Source: Parasponia andersonii
Lineage: Eukaryota > Streptophyta > Magnoliopsida > Rosales > Cannabaceae
DNA length: 64,000 bases
Direction: 5' to 3'
NCBI GenBank assembly: GCA_002914805.1
Contig: JXTB01000320.1
Location: forward strand, 409,247-473,246
This document shows, piece by piece, positions 7,951 to 20,097 of the stretch. Both the position numbers and the translations under genes were made by a program. How positions within the stretch are numbered: position 1 is the stretch's first letter; each line of letters begins with the position of its first letter. The notes beneath the pieces are model-generated. The model saw nothing but the letters and a program-made list of their open reading frames with translations, had not been told where the DNA came from and did not search any database.

Positions 7951-10726
7951 TATTACACTAAATACATATAAATAAAATAACCGTAAATGCATGGGTCGTA
8001 TATAAGTAATAAAGTAATAAGAGAGTTGTCGATTCCACAATGAATTGAGTGTTAAATTATCGTTAAGTACCAGAATTATTGTGACCTAACTAAATGAATT
8101 TATAAGTTAAAAAAATACAAATAAAAATATAAATACAAAAATAAAATATGGAAACTCTATCCATAAATATAGGAGATTGAATTTACCTAACAATCAACTA
8201 TGTATTTTGATCAAAAAATATATTCAAATCAATTATTCCTAGTTTATAAGCTAAGAACCTAAAGATATTTCTACTCTCTTTCTCGAGTATCGAGTAAAAT
8301 CATTCTTGAATTCTAGTTCTAATATCTCTATTCTGAACCTAAAAATTAAGAATTCATTATGTTCAATAGTTCTTTGATTATAGCTAATGTGCTTATATTT
8401 TATACAAATTTTGCATACCTTTTCCATCTTAAATTTTGCTTAATTGTCATTTTTCTAAAAGTCTTTATCTTAAATTGAGCTATTTTATTTGATTAAGCAG
8501 GTTTTGAAGTATTTCAGGAAAAAAGAGAATGCATAAAAGTGATATTTTCCTCAGTCAAGGCGTAAAAGATGACAAGAGTGAGCCCAAAGTCGATTCATTT
8601 AATTGAAGTCCTAATCAACATGGCCCATTTGACTAAAAACTTGGCCCATTTAAAGTGTAGAATGAAGAAGGTAGCTGCACGTGAGCCATTTACTTATACA
8701 TGTGCTTTGTTAATCTAGTTGCTGAAAAGGAGCTATACGTGATCAACTTGAGTAAATGTATTATATGCAATAAAGAACTGGGCTGAAACGAATTCAAGAG
8801 AAGCTCAATCCAAGGTTTATTAAGAGAAAAATAACCATGAGAGGGTTAGTGGGCTCAAGTCTTATCGCAGAAAAGGAACATCACAAATTATAGGAAACTA
8901 GAAAAAGTCAGTGCACTTAATTTTCCATTATAACGCTATATATAAGAAGAGAAGCAGTGACTCTAAAAAATAGAAAAGAGAGAGCTCCAGAGAGCGGCAG
9001 CCACAGTGCAAGGAGAGAAAGGCAAAAGAGATTAATAGAGAGGGCAATTGGAGGCCAAATTGGAAGAAGAGGCTTGCAACTGTTCTCAATCATTCACAAT
9101 TCTATTCAACTCTCGTTTGTTTAGTATGAATTCGGAAAAGGAATTTCACATTTAGACCTAAATAGAATAACATATGTTCATGCTAATATGAGTTTATGTA
9201 GGATAGAGATATACCTATATAACATGTATAATTGTTGAAAGACCTTACTCTTAATGAATCTTTTCTTAATCTAATTTACATAGGAATATAGTGAATTAAT
9301 TAGAAGAGATATTTTTAAATGATTATCGAAAGAGGCTTGTAGATACACTAGGGTTCTTGATTGACAATTCGGGTTAAATAATAATTCAAAGAGGATAAAT
9401 AGTGATTCAGGCATACGTAGAGTGAAAATTGTAATCCTAGGTTTATTTTCTTTGGTGATTTGATAAATTACTTGCACTCTTTAATTTTATTTTATTTATT
9501 TTCTTATTTTCTTTTAGTTTAAATTTTTAGTTTTAAAATTTTTAAATTGATTGTTTGGATAAATTAATAACTAGTATAGATTAGTACTTAACAAGTTATA
9601 GCAATTTCTCTGTGGGAATGATATCTTTATTCATCACTTTATTACTTGTTCGATACATGTGCTTGTGTATAAAAATCCATAACAATATCTTCAAAAGAAC
9701 TATAGGTTCTCTCAAACTCTACAAGTCCTAGTTTATACTATTCTATGATTGTTTCTAAAATTTCATTTCTTAAGTGCCAAATTTTAGAAATCAAATTATC
9801 TAACTAGTAGCTAATTAGTTGAGAAGCATTAAGTATGGAATAACATAAATAAATTCAAGAACAATATCAAAGAACATATTAGAAATCAAGACATAGAATC
9901 AAAGTTGAAATTACATCAATAATACCCTAAGCATATAACAATTAAATCAATGTAGGAAAATCTAATACTAATCTCAACAAAAGTTTCATATATCTAAACA
10001 TGCCCAATAATCAAGCACAATACAAAATTTAAATGAGATTAGGGTGAGAAAGAGAATGAGAAAAACTCTTTTGTAGAAGTAAAACTTGAAGCTTCAGTTC
10101 TTCAAGTAATTCTCTCAAGTTGCCTTTCTAAATTTCCAACTCTAAACTCTTTTCTCTCTCTATATGATTTTTAAACTCTCAAGTTTGTGTTTTCTCTCCA
10201 ACTCTCTATATCTTGAAATAGAAGATTAAGGATATATTTAAGAGGCTCCAAGATGATTTAAGCGAGATGGAATATCAACCATTTGATCAGATAACATAAA
10301 TGGTCCAGATTGGCTTTAAAAACTTACTAAAAATGTACTTCAAGATGCTGGAACTGCCTGGCAAGCACCACCGAACTCTAGCTTATGAAAGTCTGATTTA
10401 CAGGCAGCACTGTGGCACTACTATTCAAGAGTCATGGCGCTCTTAGTTTTGGAACTCAGCACGATAACTTTTCTTCTTAGAGGCTCTGTTTCTTCATTTT
10501 AGCTCTATTTTGTCCGATTTTTATTGTGTTATATTTGTATTGGACTTAACTTTTATCTAAAATAGTTGAAATATCCATATTTGTCACCAGTTTATCTTGA
10601 TTATCATTTATTCATAAGAACTATAAAAATAAAGCAAAAACACATCAAATTAATATGAATATTTGAGAACTTATAATTATTTGAGTTGAATGATACTTGA
10701 TTTATGAGCGAATTAATCACTCATCA
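7951..10726 (-). mobile_element. Solo-LTR-like insertion in Copia-1 RNase H, with a second LTR inside
   Basis: Flanked by a perfect 5-bp duplication GCCAC (7946-7950 and 10727-10731), across which the RNase H frame of Copia-1 continues. The minus strand starts TGATGAGTGATTAATTCGC; the far end reads ...TGTAATA where CA is expected. No protein coding is visible. About 90 bases near 7990-8080 are similar to the reverse complement of 9570-9660, consistent with a related LTR inserted in the opposite direction inside it. The parent is probably a Ty3/gypsy element, judging from length and absence of coding, but no internal region remains to prove it. Confidence 0.65.
8396..9689 (+). repeat. Possible inner solo LTR (plus orientation)
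   Basis: Starts TGTGCTTATATTTTATAC and ends GTATAAAAATCCATAACA. It has a TATA-like box (CTATATATAAGAAG, about 8937) followed by a purine-rich leader, as in large plant gypsy LTRs. The 3' portion (AGTACTTAACAAGTTATAGC and following to 9689) resembles the inverted end of the surrounding insert. No clean target duplication was found, so the boundaries are approximate. Confidence 0.35.
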
Positions 10727-10731
10727 GCCAC

Positions 10732-13700
10732 ATAAGTTCAGAGGCATGATTGGTGAGAGCACGATACTTTGACTCAGTGATACTATAGGGGACAACATTT
10801 TGCTTCGATAAAGACTATGACACCGGATTATCACTAAGAAATACATAAAAACCATTGTATTCTATCGATCATTAGGGCAAGAAGCTTAATTAGCATTAGT
10901 ATAAGCCAACAAATGAAGAGACAAGGAGGCTTTAAGAGTAATATCATGAGTCATAGAGCCCCTTTAGTACCAAATGATTCGTTTCACTACAAGCCAGTGA
11001 GTAGTAGTAGGTGCTTGCATGAACTGACATGTTTTATTTATAGCAAAAGCCAGTTCTGGGTGAGTGAGAGTCACATATTGAAGTGCCCCAATCATACTAC
11101 GATACAGAGTAGGATCTGGAAGTAAGGTGCCATCAAACTTAGACAAAGGCTTACTAGAGAAATCTAGTATTGAAACATGCTTAGAATCAGGCATCTCAGT
11201 ATGAATAAGAAGGTCACGGATATACTTGGTCTGAGAAAGATGAACCTGATAGGAGGAATGAAATACTTCAATACCCAGAACGTAGGAGAGATAACACCAA
11301 GATCTTGGAGAGCAAATGTAGCATTCAGACTAGTAATAAGCGATCTAACATGAGTAGAAGAGTCTTTTGTGACGAGAATGTCATTAACACAGACCAAGAC
11401 AATGAGTAGAGAGCTAGAAGTTTTATAGATGAACATTGAGTTATTAGATTTTATACAAAAGAATCTCCACTATAGTAAAGTTATGCTAAGCTTATGAAAC
11501 CAGGCCCGCGGAGCTTGTTTAAGCCCATAGAGAGCTTTCTTAAGACAACAAACATGAGAAGGCACAGTAGAACTAACAAAACTAGGAGGTTGTAACATGA
11601 CAACTTGTTTCTTAAGATCACCATTGAGGAATGTATTGTGAACATCTAATTGATGAATAGACCATCCCTGGGATAAAGCAAGGGCGAGAACAACATGAAT
11701 GGTGGCAATCTTGACCACAGGATTGAACATCTCAAAATAGTCAATACCATGAGTTTGATGGAAGCCCTTTGCAACAAGAAGAGCTTTATACCATTCTATA
11801 ATGCCATCAGCTCTTCTCTTGAGTCTAAAAACTCACTTTCAACCAATAATATTGGCACTAGGTGGCGGTGAATTGAGAACCCAGGTACCATTACATTGAA
11901 GAGCAAGATATTCAACTGTCATAGCAGCTTTCTAGGCTGGATGAGAAAGAGCCTGCTTGTTAGAAGTTGGTTCACATTCATCAAGATTACGAGCAGCTGC
12001 AGTAAGGGTCTTTAGTTTGAAAATTCCCCTTTTGGATCGAGTAATCATAAGATGCGTATTCACAGCAGGGACCTGTACAGGTATGTTAGAATTACCAGAT
12101 TCCATAGATGTAGTAGAAGTATCAATTGTAGTATGTGGCTCAGATGCAAAAGAAGAAATAGAGATGGGAACTGAGGGAGGTAAAGAAAGAATAATGGCTG
12201 GAGTAAGAGATGGAGAGAGGAAAAAGTAGGGGGAGGACAGGAGGTAATCGAGGAAGAGTAAGGAAAATTTTGTTCATAAAAAAAAACATGTCGAGTGACA
12301 TACATCCGACTAGAAATATAATCAAGGCACATATAAACTTTATGAAGTGTGATATAACCTAAGAATATGCATTGAATATATCTGAATTGAATCTTGTGAC
12401 GATTATATGGACGAATATATGGAAAGCAAAGACAACCAAAGGTACGTAGCAAATAGAGAGTAATCAGGAGAACGATTACATAAAACTTGAAAAGGAGAAT
12501 CAAAATAAAGAACTACAGTAGGAAGTCGATTAATGAGATATATGGCAGTTTTAAAAGCATTCAACCAGAAAGAAAGAGGCATAGGCAAACATAGCTAAAC
12601 TAGTTTCCAATAAATGACGATGTTTGCATTCTACCTAACCATTTTAAGCTTAAGTGTATAGACAAGGTTTACGAGTTTGAATACCACAAGATTCAAGAAA
12701 TGAAGTAAAGGAACGAAATTCACCACAATCATCAGCTTAGAAATTTTTTTTATGAGTGTCAAATTGGTTTTCAACCATGAGTTTGAATTCTTTAAAAACA
12801 GATAAGGCTTGATCTTTAGATTGCAATGTATATAACCAAGAGAATCTAGAAAAGTCATCAACAAATAGCACAAAATATCTTGAACCATCAGTAATAAGTG
12901 TGGGAGAAGGACCCCAAAAATCAGGAAAAATCATTTCCAATGTTTAGAGGCACGAAAATCAGATAAAGAGAATGGTAATTGTGACTTTTATCATATTGAC
13001 ACAAAGCACAAACATGATCTTTATTCATAGAAATATTAAGTTTACACATGTTAAGAACATGGTTTATAACAACAGAATTTGCATGACCCAACCGAGCATG
13101 CCAAATAGCAGACAAATTGGAAATACCTGAAATAATAGCATTATTCATTTTTACAGGAAAATCAGACAATCAACTAAGAGAATAATTCAAAACTTGTACA
13201 GATGGAAGCTTAAAAGTAGCTTGAAAGGTGTAGATAAATTTAGCAAGGGTGCTTGATAAAGAACCCTCCTTTAAGTGAGATCCTTGTCAATGGAAGTTTG
13301 GAAGCAGTCTGAAAGGTGTAGAAAAATTTAGCAAGGGTGCCTAGATGAAGAACCCTCCACAAAGTGAGATCCTTGACAAGAAAGACATTAGAAAAGAACT
13401 CAATATACACATGATTATCAGCACAAAATATAGAGACACTAAGCAAATTAAATGACAAGGCAGGAACATGACAAACTTTATTGAGTGAAAAACAATGCTA
13501 AGAATTAGACAAGGTAGATGAGCCAATACTAGCAATTGATAGCTTATTACCATTACCAACAATTACTTTGTCATCACCATGGAACGGAGAAGCAAATTCT
13601 AAAGCATCTGAGTTGGGTGTGAGATGGTGCATTGCACTAGAGTCAAGAATCCATTCCTCATTATTAAATGTGAAAGGAATTAAAACTTTAATTGAGATGG

Positions 13701-14160
13701 ATTGAGATGAGGATGCTTGAAGTGTAGGATCAAAGCGCCTATAACAATTAGCAGTAACATGACCCAGTTTACCATAGAGTTGGTACCAATAACGAGGACC
13801 AAAACCACATTCCCCCTATAGTCGGCCGCTAGAGCCACAATCAAAGCCATTGTAAGAGTTGTTGAAGTGACGACCACCAGGAAAATTCAAACCACCAGAG
13901 AAGTTGAATCCACCAGAGAAATTGTTACCAAGAGACTCAGAGTTGAAATTAACAAAGGATGTTTGAAATGAAGCTGAACTAGGTTTGTAATAGGGTCTTG
14001 AAAAATTTCCAGAATGACGGAACAACACTGGCTCCAAGTGCTATACTCTCATAAATAGTTTGTTGTTGTTTAAGGCGATTCTCATAAGTAAGAAGTAGAC
14101 TAGTCACATCCTTAAGAGAGGTATTGTTTGCATTAGAACTGATTGAAACTACAAAGAAAT
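10732..14160 (-). pseudogene. Copia-1 gag-pol, middle part: gag end, protease, integrase, reverse transcriptase
   Basis: Minus-strand coding in Copia order with many stops and frameshifts. From high to low coordinates: glycine/serine-rich gag end (SGGFNFSGGLNFPGGRHFNN), protease region (EEWILDSSAMHHLTP, with DSS where DSG or DTG is usual), integrase (IWHARLGHANS ... CALCQYDKSH zinc finger, then VLFVDDFSRFSWLYTL), and reverse transcriptase (HQLDVHNTFLNGDL, LKKALYGLKQAPRAWFHKL). The polymerase box reads LVCVNDILV in place of the usual YVDD, an inactivating change. The C-terminal part shows PTLYRSMIGALQYVTLTHPE. In life this polyprotein would package, copy and integrate the element; here it is dead. 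Confidence 0.88.
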
Positions 14161-14532
14161 TGTCGGAAATAGGAGATTTTTAACGCTAGAAAGGCTAAGG
14201 AAGAAACTAGAGAGAATTTTGGTGGAAGAGAAGAACTTGTATTACTACTTGAATTATTTCTCTTTTGCTTGATACAAAATGGGGGGACGAGTACTCTATT
14301 TATACTACTCTAAGGATGATTCTAGATGCACCATATTACCCCCAACTACTTAATTAATTATACAATCTAGCAAATACAAGAGTAATCTAGCAAATACAAG
14401 AATACTCTAAAAACTTAGATATTAAACTATGGACTATTAGACACCCACACACCAAAATAAGCCAAACTCACAGCACAAGACTAAATAACTAAACTATGGC
14501 CTAATGGGTTACAAAGAAGTTTATTTCTAACA
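14161..14532 (-). repeat. Copia-2 3' LTR
   Basis: 372 bp, TG...CA ends. It contains an internal direct repeat, atctagcaaatacaagagta then atctagcaaatacaagaata, shared with the partner LTR. The plus strand reads ctctatttatactac, whose reverse is a TATAAATAG promoter box. Confidence 0.93.
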
Positions 14533-14539
14533 CCCCTTC

Positions 14540-17500
14540 TTAAACTTAATATGTGACACCTAGTAAATTTCTTAACTTAAGAAAATCTTCATGCTTGAGT
14601 GGTTTGATGAAAATATCTACCACTTGGTCTTGAGTCTTCACATACTTTAATTGCACATCTTTCTTGCAACAAATTCCCTTATATAATGGTAGTGGGTATC
14701 GATGTGCTTGTTTCTATCATGGAAAACAGGATTCTTTGCTAAAGCAATTGTTGATTTATTGTCTATATAGATCCCAGTGGGTTCATTCTGCGGACTGCAT
14801 AATTTCTTTGATAAGTTTCTTAGCCAAATCGTATGACAGACATATGATGTAGCTGCAACATACTCTGGTTCATAACTTGAAAGTGTGACAATTGGTTGCT
14901 TCTTAGACATCCATGTAAAAGCAGTGTCCATGAAAAATATAAAACCACTTGTACTCTTTCGATCATCTAAGTCTCCACCCCAATCATTGTTACTATAACC
15001 CACATGATTATAGTTATTAGATTATAAATATCATAAGCCAATATTAGTTTTATCTTTATTATATCGAAGAATTCTTTTGGCAACTTTCAAGTGAGTGATT
15101 ATTGGAGATTCCATGTAACGACTGATTAGGCCCACAACATAGAGAATGTTAGATCTTGTGCAAGTCAGGTAGTGCAAACTTCTAACTAAGCTCTTGTAGA
15201 GTGTTGGATCCACTTTTTTTCCTTCATCATGCTTTGATAAATTGACTCTATATTTGATCGGTATATTGATAGCCTTGCAATCATTCATCTTGAATTCTTG
15301 ATGATCTCATTGGTATAGCCTTCTTATGAAATGAAAATTCCATCTTCTTCTTGCTTCACTACTATGCCAAGATAGTAACATATGAGTCTGATGTCAGTCA
15401 TCTCGAACTCTTTTATCATTGCTTTCTTAAACTCTTCGAATATAGATGGATTACTCTCCTTGAAGATCAGATTATCGATATAGAGGTACACGATCAAGAT
15501 ATATCCATCTTTTAGTTTGATGTACAATGCATGCTCATAAGGACATTTAATGAAGTTATAATCTTGGAAGTACTTGTCGATGTGGCTATTCCATGCTCTT
15601 GGTACTTGCTTTAACCTGTGAAGAGCCTTCTTCAACTTTAGGACCATATCTTCTTGTCCTTTAATCTCATACCTAGATGGTTTCTCTATATAGACTTCCT
15701 CTTCAAGGACTCCATTTAAGAAAGCAGATTTGACATCCATTTGATGAATTTTCTATTTATTTTGGGCAGCTAATGAGATGATCAATCGTACTATTTCTAG
15801 ATGGGTGACAAGAGTAAATACCTCATCATAGTCTATGCCGAGTCTTTGATTGTATCCCTTCGTGATCAATCTTGCCTTATATCTCTCCACTTCTTCTTTA
15901 GCATTCTTTTTAGCATTGTAAACCCATTTCACGCTGATTGCTTTATGCTCTTTTGGAAGTGTAGCAAGCTCCCGTGTATTATTCTCTGTGATCGTCTTTA
16001 TTTCTTCATCCATCGTATCTCGCTACTCTTTACTTTGTATAGCTTCATCAAAGTTTAATGGTTCACAATCAGCAAGGAGGCAAAAGAGAGTCAAGTTATT
16101 TTGATTCTCAGTCACTTCATATATCTCTTGTAAGCTTCTTAATCTTGGTATCCTTTCACTTGAACTACTGCTTGAAGACGATCTTGGTATTATTTCTTGA
16201 TGAGTGCTTGCCATTGGTGAAGTAGATGGGGTAACAGGCTCTTGTAGTTCTTCTCTTACTTGCTCTATTTTTCGTTGCTCGCTTTCTTCTTCAATGTATA
16301 GTAGGATGTCACAATTTTCCTCTTGTGTGTGCCATCCCAGGTGCTTTCTTCATCAAACTCCACATCGCAACTAATTATAGTCTTACCATTGTTTGGATTA
16401 TAGAGCTTGTAGTCTTTTGAATTAGAGTCATAATCGATGAAGACAAACTTTTCACTTTTATGGTCAAGTTTAGTTCTCTTTTCATCAGGCACATGAGCAT
16501 AAGCTATGCTTCTAAACACTTTTAGGTGAGAGATTCTAGGCTTTCTACTACTCCAAGCTTCTTGTGGCATCTTTCTCTATACGCTTCTTATTGGAGAGTG
16601 ATTTGACAGGTAAACTACACAAGCTACAGTTTCAACCTAAAACTCCTTTGGCATTCCTTTGCTCTTGAGCATGCTTTTGGCTGTATCTAAGATTGTTCTA
16701 TTCTTCCTTTCTATGACACCATTCTGTTTGGGAGATCTTGGTACTGTTAAAGGACGGCGGATGCTGTTATCTTCATAATACTTCTGAAACTCGTGGATGT
16801 GAATTCTCCTCCTCTATCAGATCTCATTGACTTGATACTTCGACCATCTTCCTTTTCAACAAGTGCATTGAACTTCTTGAATTTTGGACACTTCTGATTT
16901 CTCCTTCAAGAAATACACCCAGGTCTTTCTTGAAAAATCATCAATAAAGAAGAGAAAATTGTTACTCTTACCGAGAGGGCTTGGTCTTATTAGACCACAC
17001 ACATCGGTATGTATGAGCTCAGGCGGTTTATGGGCTCGGGAACTCGATTCTCTTGGAAAGCTTCTTCTGAATTGCTTTCCCAATAAGCATCCTTCACATA
17101 ATTGTTCTGGTTGACTGATGAAGGGTAGACCTCGAACCATCTCTTTCTTTGCTAGGCCGTCAAAATTGAGATGTCCAAACCTTAGGTGCCAAAGCCATGA
17201 TGAATCTTTGTAGCAAGCCTTTAGACATTTTGCTACGTCATTTTGAATGTGTAACAAGAACATTCTATTTCTTGTCATTGGCACTTTGGTGATTAACTTG
17301 TTTCCATTGTCTCTTAAAGAAAGATTATTTTCTTTCATGTGAATATCATAGCCTTTCTCTAAAAGTTGGCCAAGATTCAAGATATTACTCTTCATGTTAG
17401 GCACGTAGTAAATGTTTGGAATAAACTGATGTTCTCTATTTCTCAAGCGTATGAGAATTTTATCTTTACCCTTTACTGTTGCCTTAAAATCATCTCCAAA

Positions 17501-17600
17501 TGAAACATTCCCATTCACCGGCTTGTCAAGCTCTACGAACATATCTCTTCTTCCATACATATGATTGCTTGCTCAGCTGTTAAGATACCATATATTTTCT
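14540..17600 (-). pseudogene. Copia-2 pol: protease, integrase, reverse transcriptase, RNase H
   Basis: Minus-strand Copia polyprotein in several broken frames. From high to low coordinates: protease-like region and GAG-pre-integrase (17560-17300, FVELDKPVNGNVSFGDD), integrase zinc finger (LWHLRFGHLNF ... CEGCLLGK), integrase core (IHTDVCGLIRP, FFIDDFSRKTWVYFLK), then the C-terminal integrase part at 16570-16265. Reverse transcriptase follows (AISVKWVYNAKKNAK, MDVKSAFLNGVLEEEVYIEK, LKQVPRAW), then RNase H (MGYSNNDWGGDLDDRKSTSG, YIDNKSTIALAKNPVFHDR). The polymerase box reads YLYIDNLIF, with Asn in place of the second Asp of YVDD, so it would be inactive. Stops and frameshifts separate most domains. 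Confidence 0.9.
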
Positions 17601-18568
17601 TGGCACCCATTGGTCTCCTTACATACTAACAACAACATATCTTCCTCTTGTCTTTTATCTTTGGCATAGTTGGCTCTTTCTTGCACCTTCTTTGGAGCTC
17701 TACGTTCAGAAGCATAATGACCATATCTCTGATAGTTGTGATACTTGATTTAGGACTTGTCATGCCAACACCGTGGGAAACCTCTTCCACGACCTCTTGT
17801 CAAACTTTCTCATCTATCTTCATTTTCATAATTGTTGTTGAAGCATCCTCCTCCTCCTCTTCCATATTCACGACCTCTTCCTTGGCTACGATCTCTTCCA
17901 TTGCCGGAATCTTCTTCTTTCTCTTGGAATTGAGCCTTAAGGAGCTGCTCATTACATCTTCTTTTTCTTTTCTTCGTGGTTTACAAGGAGCCCAAGAGTT
18001 ATTCTATTGTTATGGCTCCTAAGTGTTTAGTTTCTTCAATGACAGTAACAATATTCTCGAATTTTGAATCTAACGATTGAAGAATCTTTTTCATGATCGT
18101 AACATTTTTTAGTTTCTCACCATTTCTCTTTATTTGATTGGAAATGGTTAGAACTTTAGAAAAATAGTCAGAAATTGTCTCAGTCTCTGTCATGTGTAAT
18201 AAATCAAACTCTCCCCTTAGAGTTTGAAAGCGGACCTTTTTAACTTTTTCTTCTCCTTTGTATGAGATTTGAAGTTTCTCCCATGCTTCTTTGGCAGAGG
18301 TTGCACTTAAAGTTTTCTCAAACCCATCGCCATCTAAGGCTTGGTAGATGAGGAAGAGAGCTTTTTTGTCTCTCTTTGTTGAATCTTTTAAACTATCCTT
18401 CTGTGTTGAGGATAGTGTTGCCTCATCTCCGGGCTCTTCGTAGTCTTTCTCTACTATTTCCCAAACATCATGTGCTCTAAGGAGGACTTTCATTTTGATA
18501 GTCTAGTTATCAAAGTTGCTGCCTGAAAGTGGTAGAACTTGAAGAGATACTAAACTGCCGGTAGCCAT
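17601..18568 (-). pseudogene. Copia-2 gag
   Basis: ATG at 18568 (minus) starts MATGSLVSLQVLPLSG. One in-frame TAG falls where tryptophan is expected (DN-stop-TIKMK), after which the frame runs on to 17999 with KVLLRAHDVWEIVEKDYEEP and the UBN2-type gag core (KEAWEKLQISYKGEEKVKKV, FDLLHMTETETISDYFSKVL). The CCHC zinc knuckle region (17650-17950) is frame-shifted. Gag forms the virus-like particle of the element. The tryptophan-to-stop change alone would block full-length translation from the first ATG. Confidence 0.85.
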
Positions 18569-18695
18569 AACTCTTAATACGGTGAGCTTATGGAAATTCG
18601 ACTATACGGATAGATCCGGAACGTCGAAAAACCTTAAGATTGACTTGCATATCGACTTGGTCAAAGTCAACACTCAGTCAATAGTTAATGGCACG

Positions 18696-18779
18696 GTCAA
18701 CGGCTCTGACGGCGTAGTCAACGGCTCTAACGACTCGGTCAACAACTATGACGACTTGGTCAAACGGCTCTGACTAAGC
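18696..18779. repeat. 21-bp minisatellite in Copia-2 leader
   Basis: Four units of 21 bp starting at 18696, 18717, 18738 and 18759 with core GTCAACGGCTCTGACGGCGT. They lie in the untranslated leader between the primer binding site and gag. The plus-strand ORF across it (18582-18773) is a by-product of the repeat. Confidence 0.75.
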
Positions 18780-19032
18780 TTAACTCGGGGACTTGACTCA
18801 ATTATGATAGTAAACTTCCGACAACTCATTCAGACTCGTTCGGACTCCGATTGGGCTGATTTTTACGGCAAAGTTTTCGTCTCGTCGAGCTCTTTGATTT
18901 GATATATAATAGTAGTATATTTGAAATAAATAAATAATACTCTCAATCTCAATAATTCTTTTCTGATGTGGAAGATCAGTTAAAGTTGCAACCACAGAGC
19001 ATACTTAGAATTTTATGAGAACTCACAACCTT

Positions 19033-19044
19033 GCTCTGATACTA
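19033..19044 (-). other. Copia-2 primer binding site
   Basis: Minus strand TAGTATCAGAGC, one change from TGGTATCAGAGC, the complement of the initiator Met tRNA 3' end. It starts three bases from the 5' LTR. Confidence 0.85.
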
Positions 19045-19047
19045 CTT

Positions 19048-19419
19048 TGTTGGAAATAGGAGATTTTCAAAGCTAGAAAGGCTAAGGAAGAAATTAGAGA
19101 GAATTTTGGTAGAAGAAAAGAACTTGTACTATTACTTTAATTATTTCTCTTTTGCTTGATACAAAATGGGAGGAAGAGCACTCTATTTATACTGCTCCAA
19201 GGATGATTCTAGATGCTCTTTATAACCTCCAACCACATAATTAATTATACAATCTAGCAAATACAAGAGTAATCTAGCAAATACAAGAATACTCTAGAAA
19301 CTTGGATATTAAACTATGGGCTATTAAACACTCATACACCAAAACAAGCCCAACTCATAACACAAGACCAAATAACTAAATTATGGCCCAATGGGTCGCA
19401 AAGAAGTTTAATTCTAATA
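19048..19419 (-). repeat. Copia-2 5' LTR
   Basis: 372 bp, the same length as the partner LTR. Its outer plus-strand end reads taata where the partner has taaca, a C-to-T change at the terminal CA. Confidence 0.92.
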
Positions 19420-19424
19420 GGAAT

Positions 19425-20006
19425 TATACTTTGCACCAAGACCCCCAAGCAAATACAATATTTGATCTTGTTTAGAAACTCGTTCAGAAATAGCAATAAG
19501 ACTATCAATGGAGCCTTTGCTACCTTAAGAATGTACTCGATCATGGAGAGGGAGCCTTTCTTGACAATTTGGAGTTGCAGACGTAGTTGCATAATTCGAG
19601 CCTTTGAAGCTCCAGCAAAAACACGTTCAAGAGCACTCCAAGCAGTGGCAGAGGTGTTATCACTGACGATTTGTGCCATAATCTCAGGAGTCAGAGATAA
19701 GAAAATCCAGCTCAAGATGAGACGATCTTTTTGCCTCTATTCAATGAATTCTGGAGTGAATTTGAGTACCTTTGATGAACTACATCGGAGCTTGATTCGA
19801 GCCATCAATGAAGTTTTCGATTTTGTTTGATAGAATTACATTCTCTGAAAATTAGAACGATCGAATTTAATTGATAGCATATGATTCAGTGCTTGACTTA
19901 GGACTATAAACTATTAATTCTCCATGATAATTGCTTGAATCGGTACATGAGCCAGAGCTGGAACTTGTCGAGAACCAGAGGATTCAGAAGAAGAAGATGA
20001 CGCCAT
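19425..20006 (-). pseudogene. Copia-1 gag, N-terminal part
   Basis: ATG at 20006 (minus) opens a serine-rich start MASSSSSESSGSRQVPALAH. After a stop and frameshift come gag residues LSWIFLSLTPEIMAQIVSDN and ATAWSALERVFAGASKARIM, the UBN2-type gag core. The frame is broken by Copia-2 at 19419 and resumes beyond 14160. The primer binding site (20086-20097, minus TGGTATTAGAGC) and the 5' LTR follow upstream, confirming orientation. Confidence 0.85.
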
Positions 20007-20085
20007 TGTTTGGACAGAGTCAAATTTGTTTGGATTCAAAGAAAATGCAATAAACTCAAGAAAATTTCTGAAATGAGACAGTACA

Positions 20086-20097
20086 GCTCTAATACCA
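20086..20097 (-). other. Copia-1 primer binding site
   Basis: Minus strand TGGTATTAGAGC, one change from the initiator Met tRNA complement, directly adjoining the LTR. Confidence 0.8.

Larger units (their letters stand above)
14161..19419 (-). mobile_element. Copia-2: complete LTR retrotransposon nested in Copia-1 gag
   Basis: Two LTRs of 372 bp each (14161-14532 and 19048-19419), flanked by gaaat (14156-14160) and ggaat (19420-19424), an imperfect 5-bp target duplication. Copia-1 gag resumes on both sides. It reads on the minus strand, with primer binding site 19033-19044 complementary to initiator Met tRNA (minus strand TAGTATCAGAGC), gag start 18568 and a polypurine tract next to the 3' LTR at 14533-14541. 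The LTRs differ at dozens of positions by eye, so the insertion is not recent, and Copia-1 is older still. Confidence 0.93.

Noticed and set aside
18582-18773. Plus-strand repeat protein with a seven-residue period
   Set aside because: It is the translation of the 21-bp minisatellite in the antisense direction to Copia-2.
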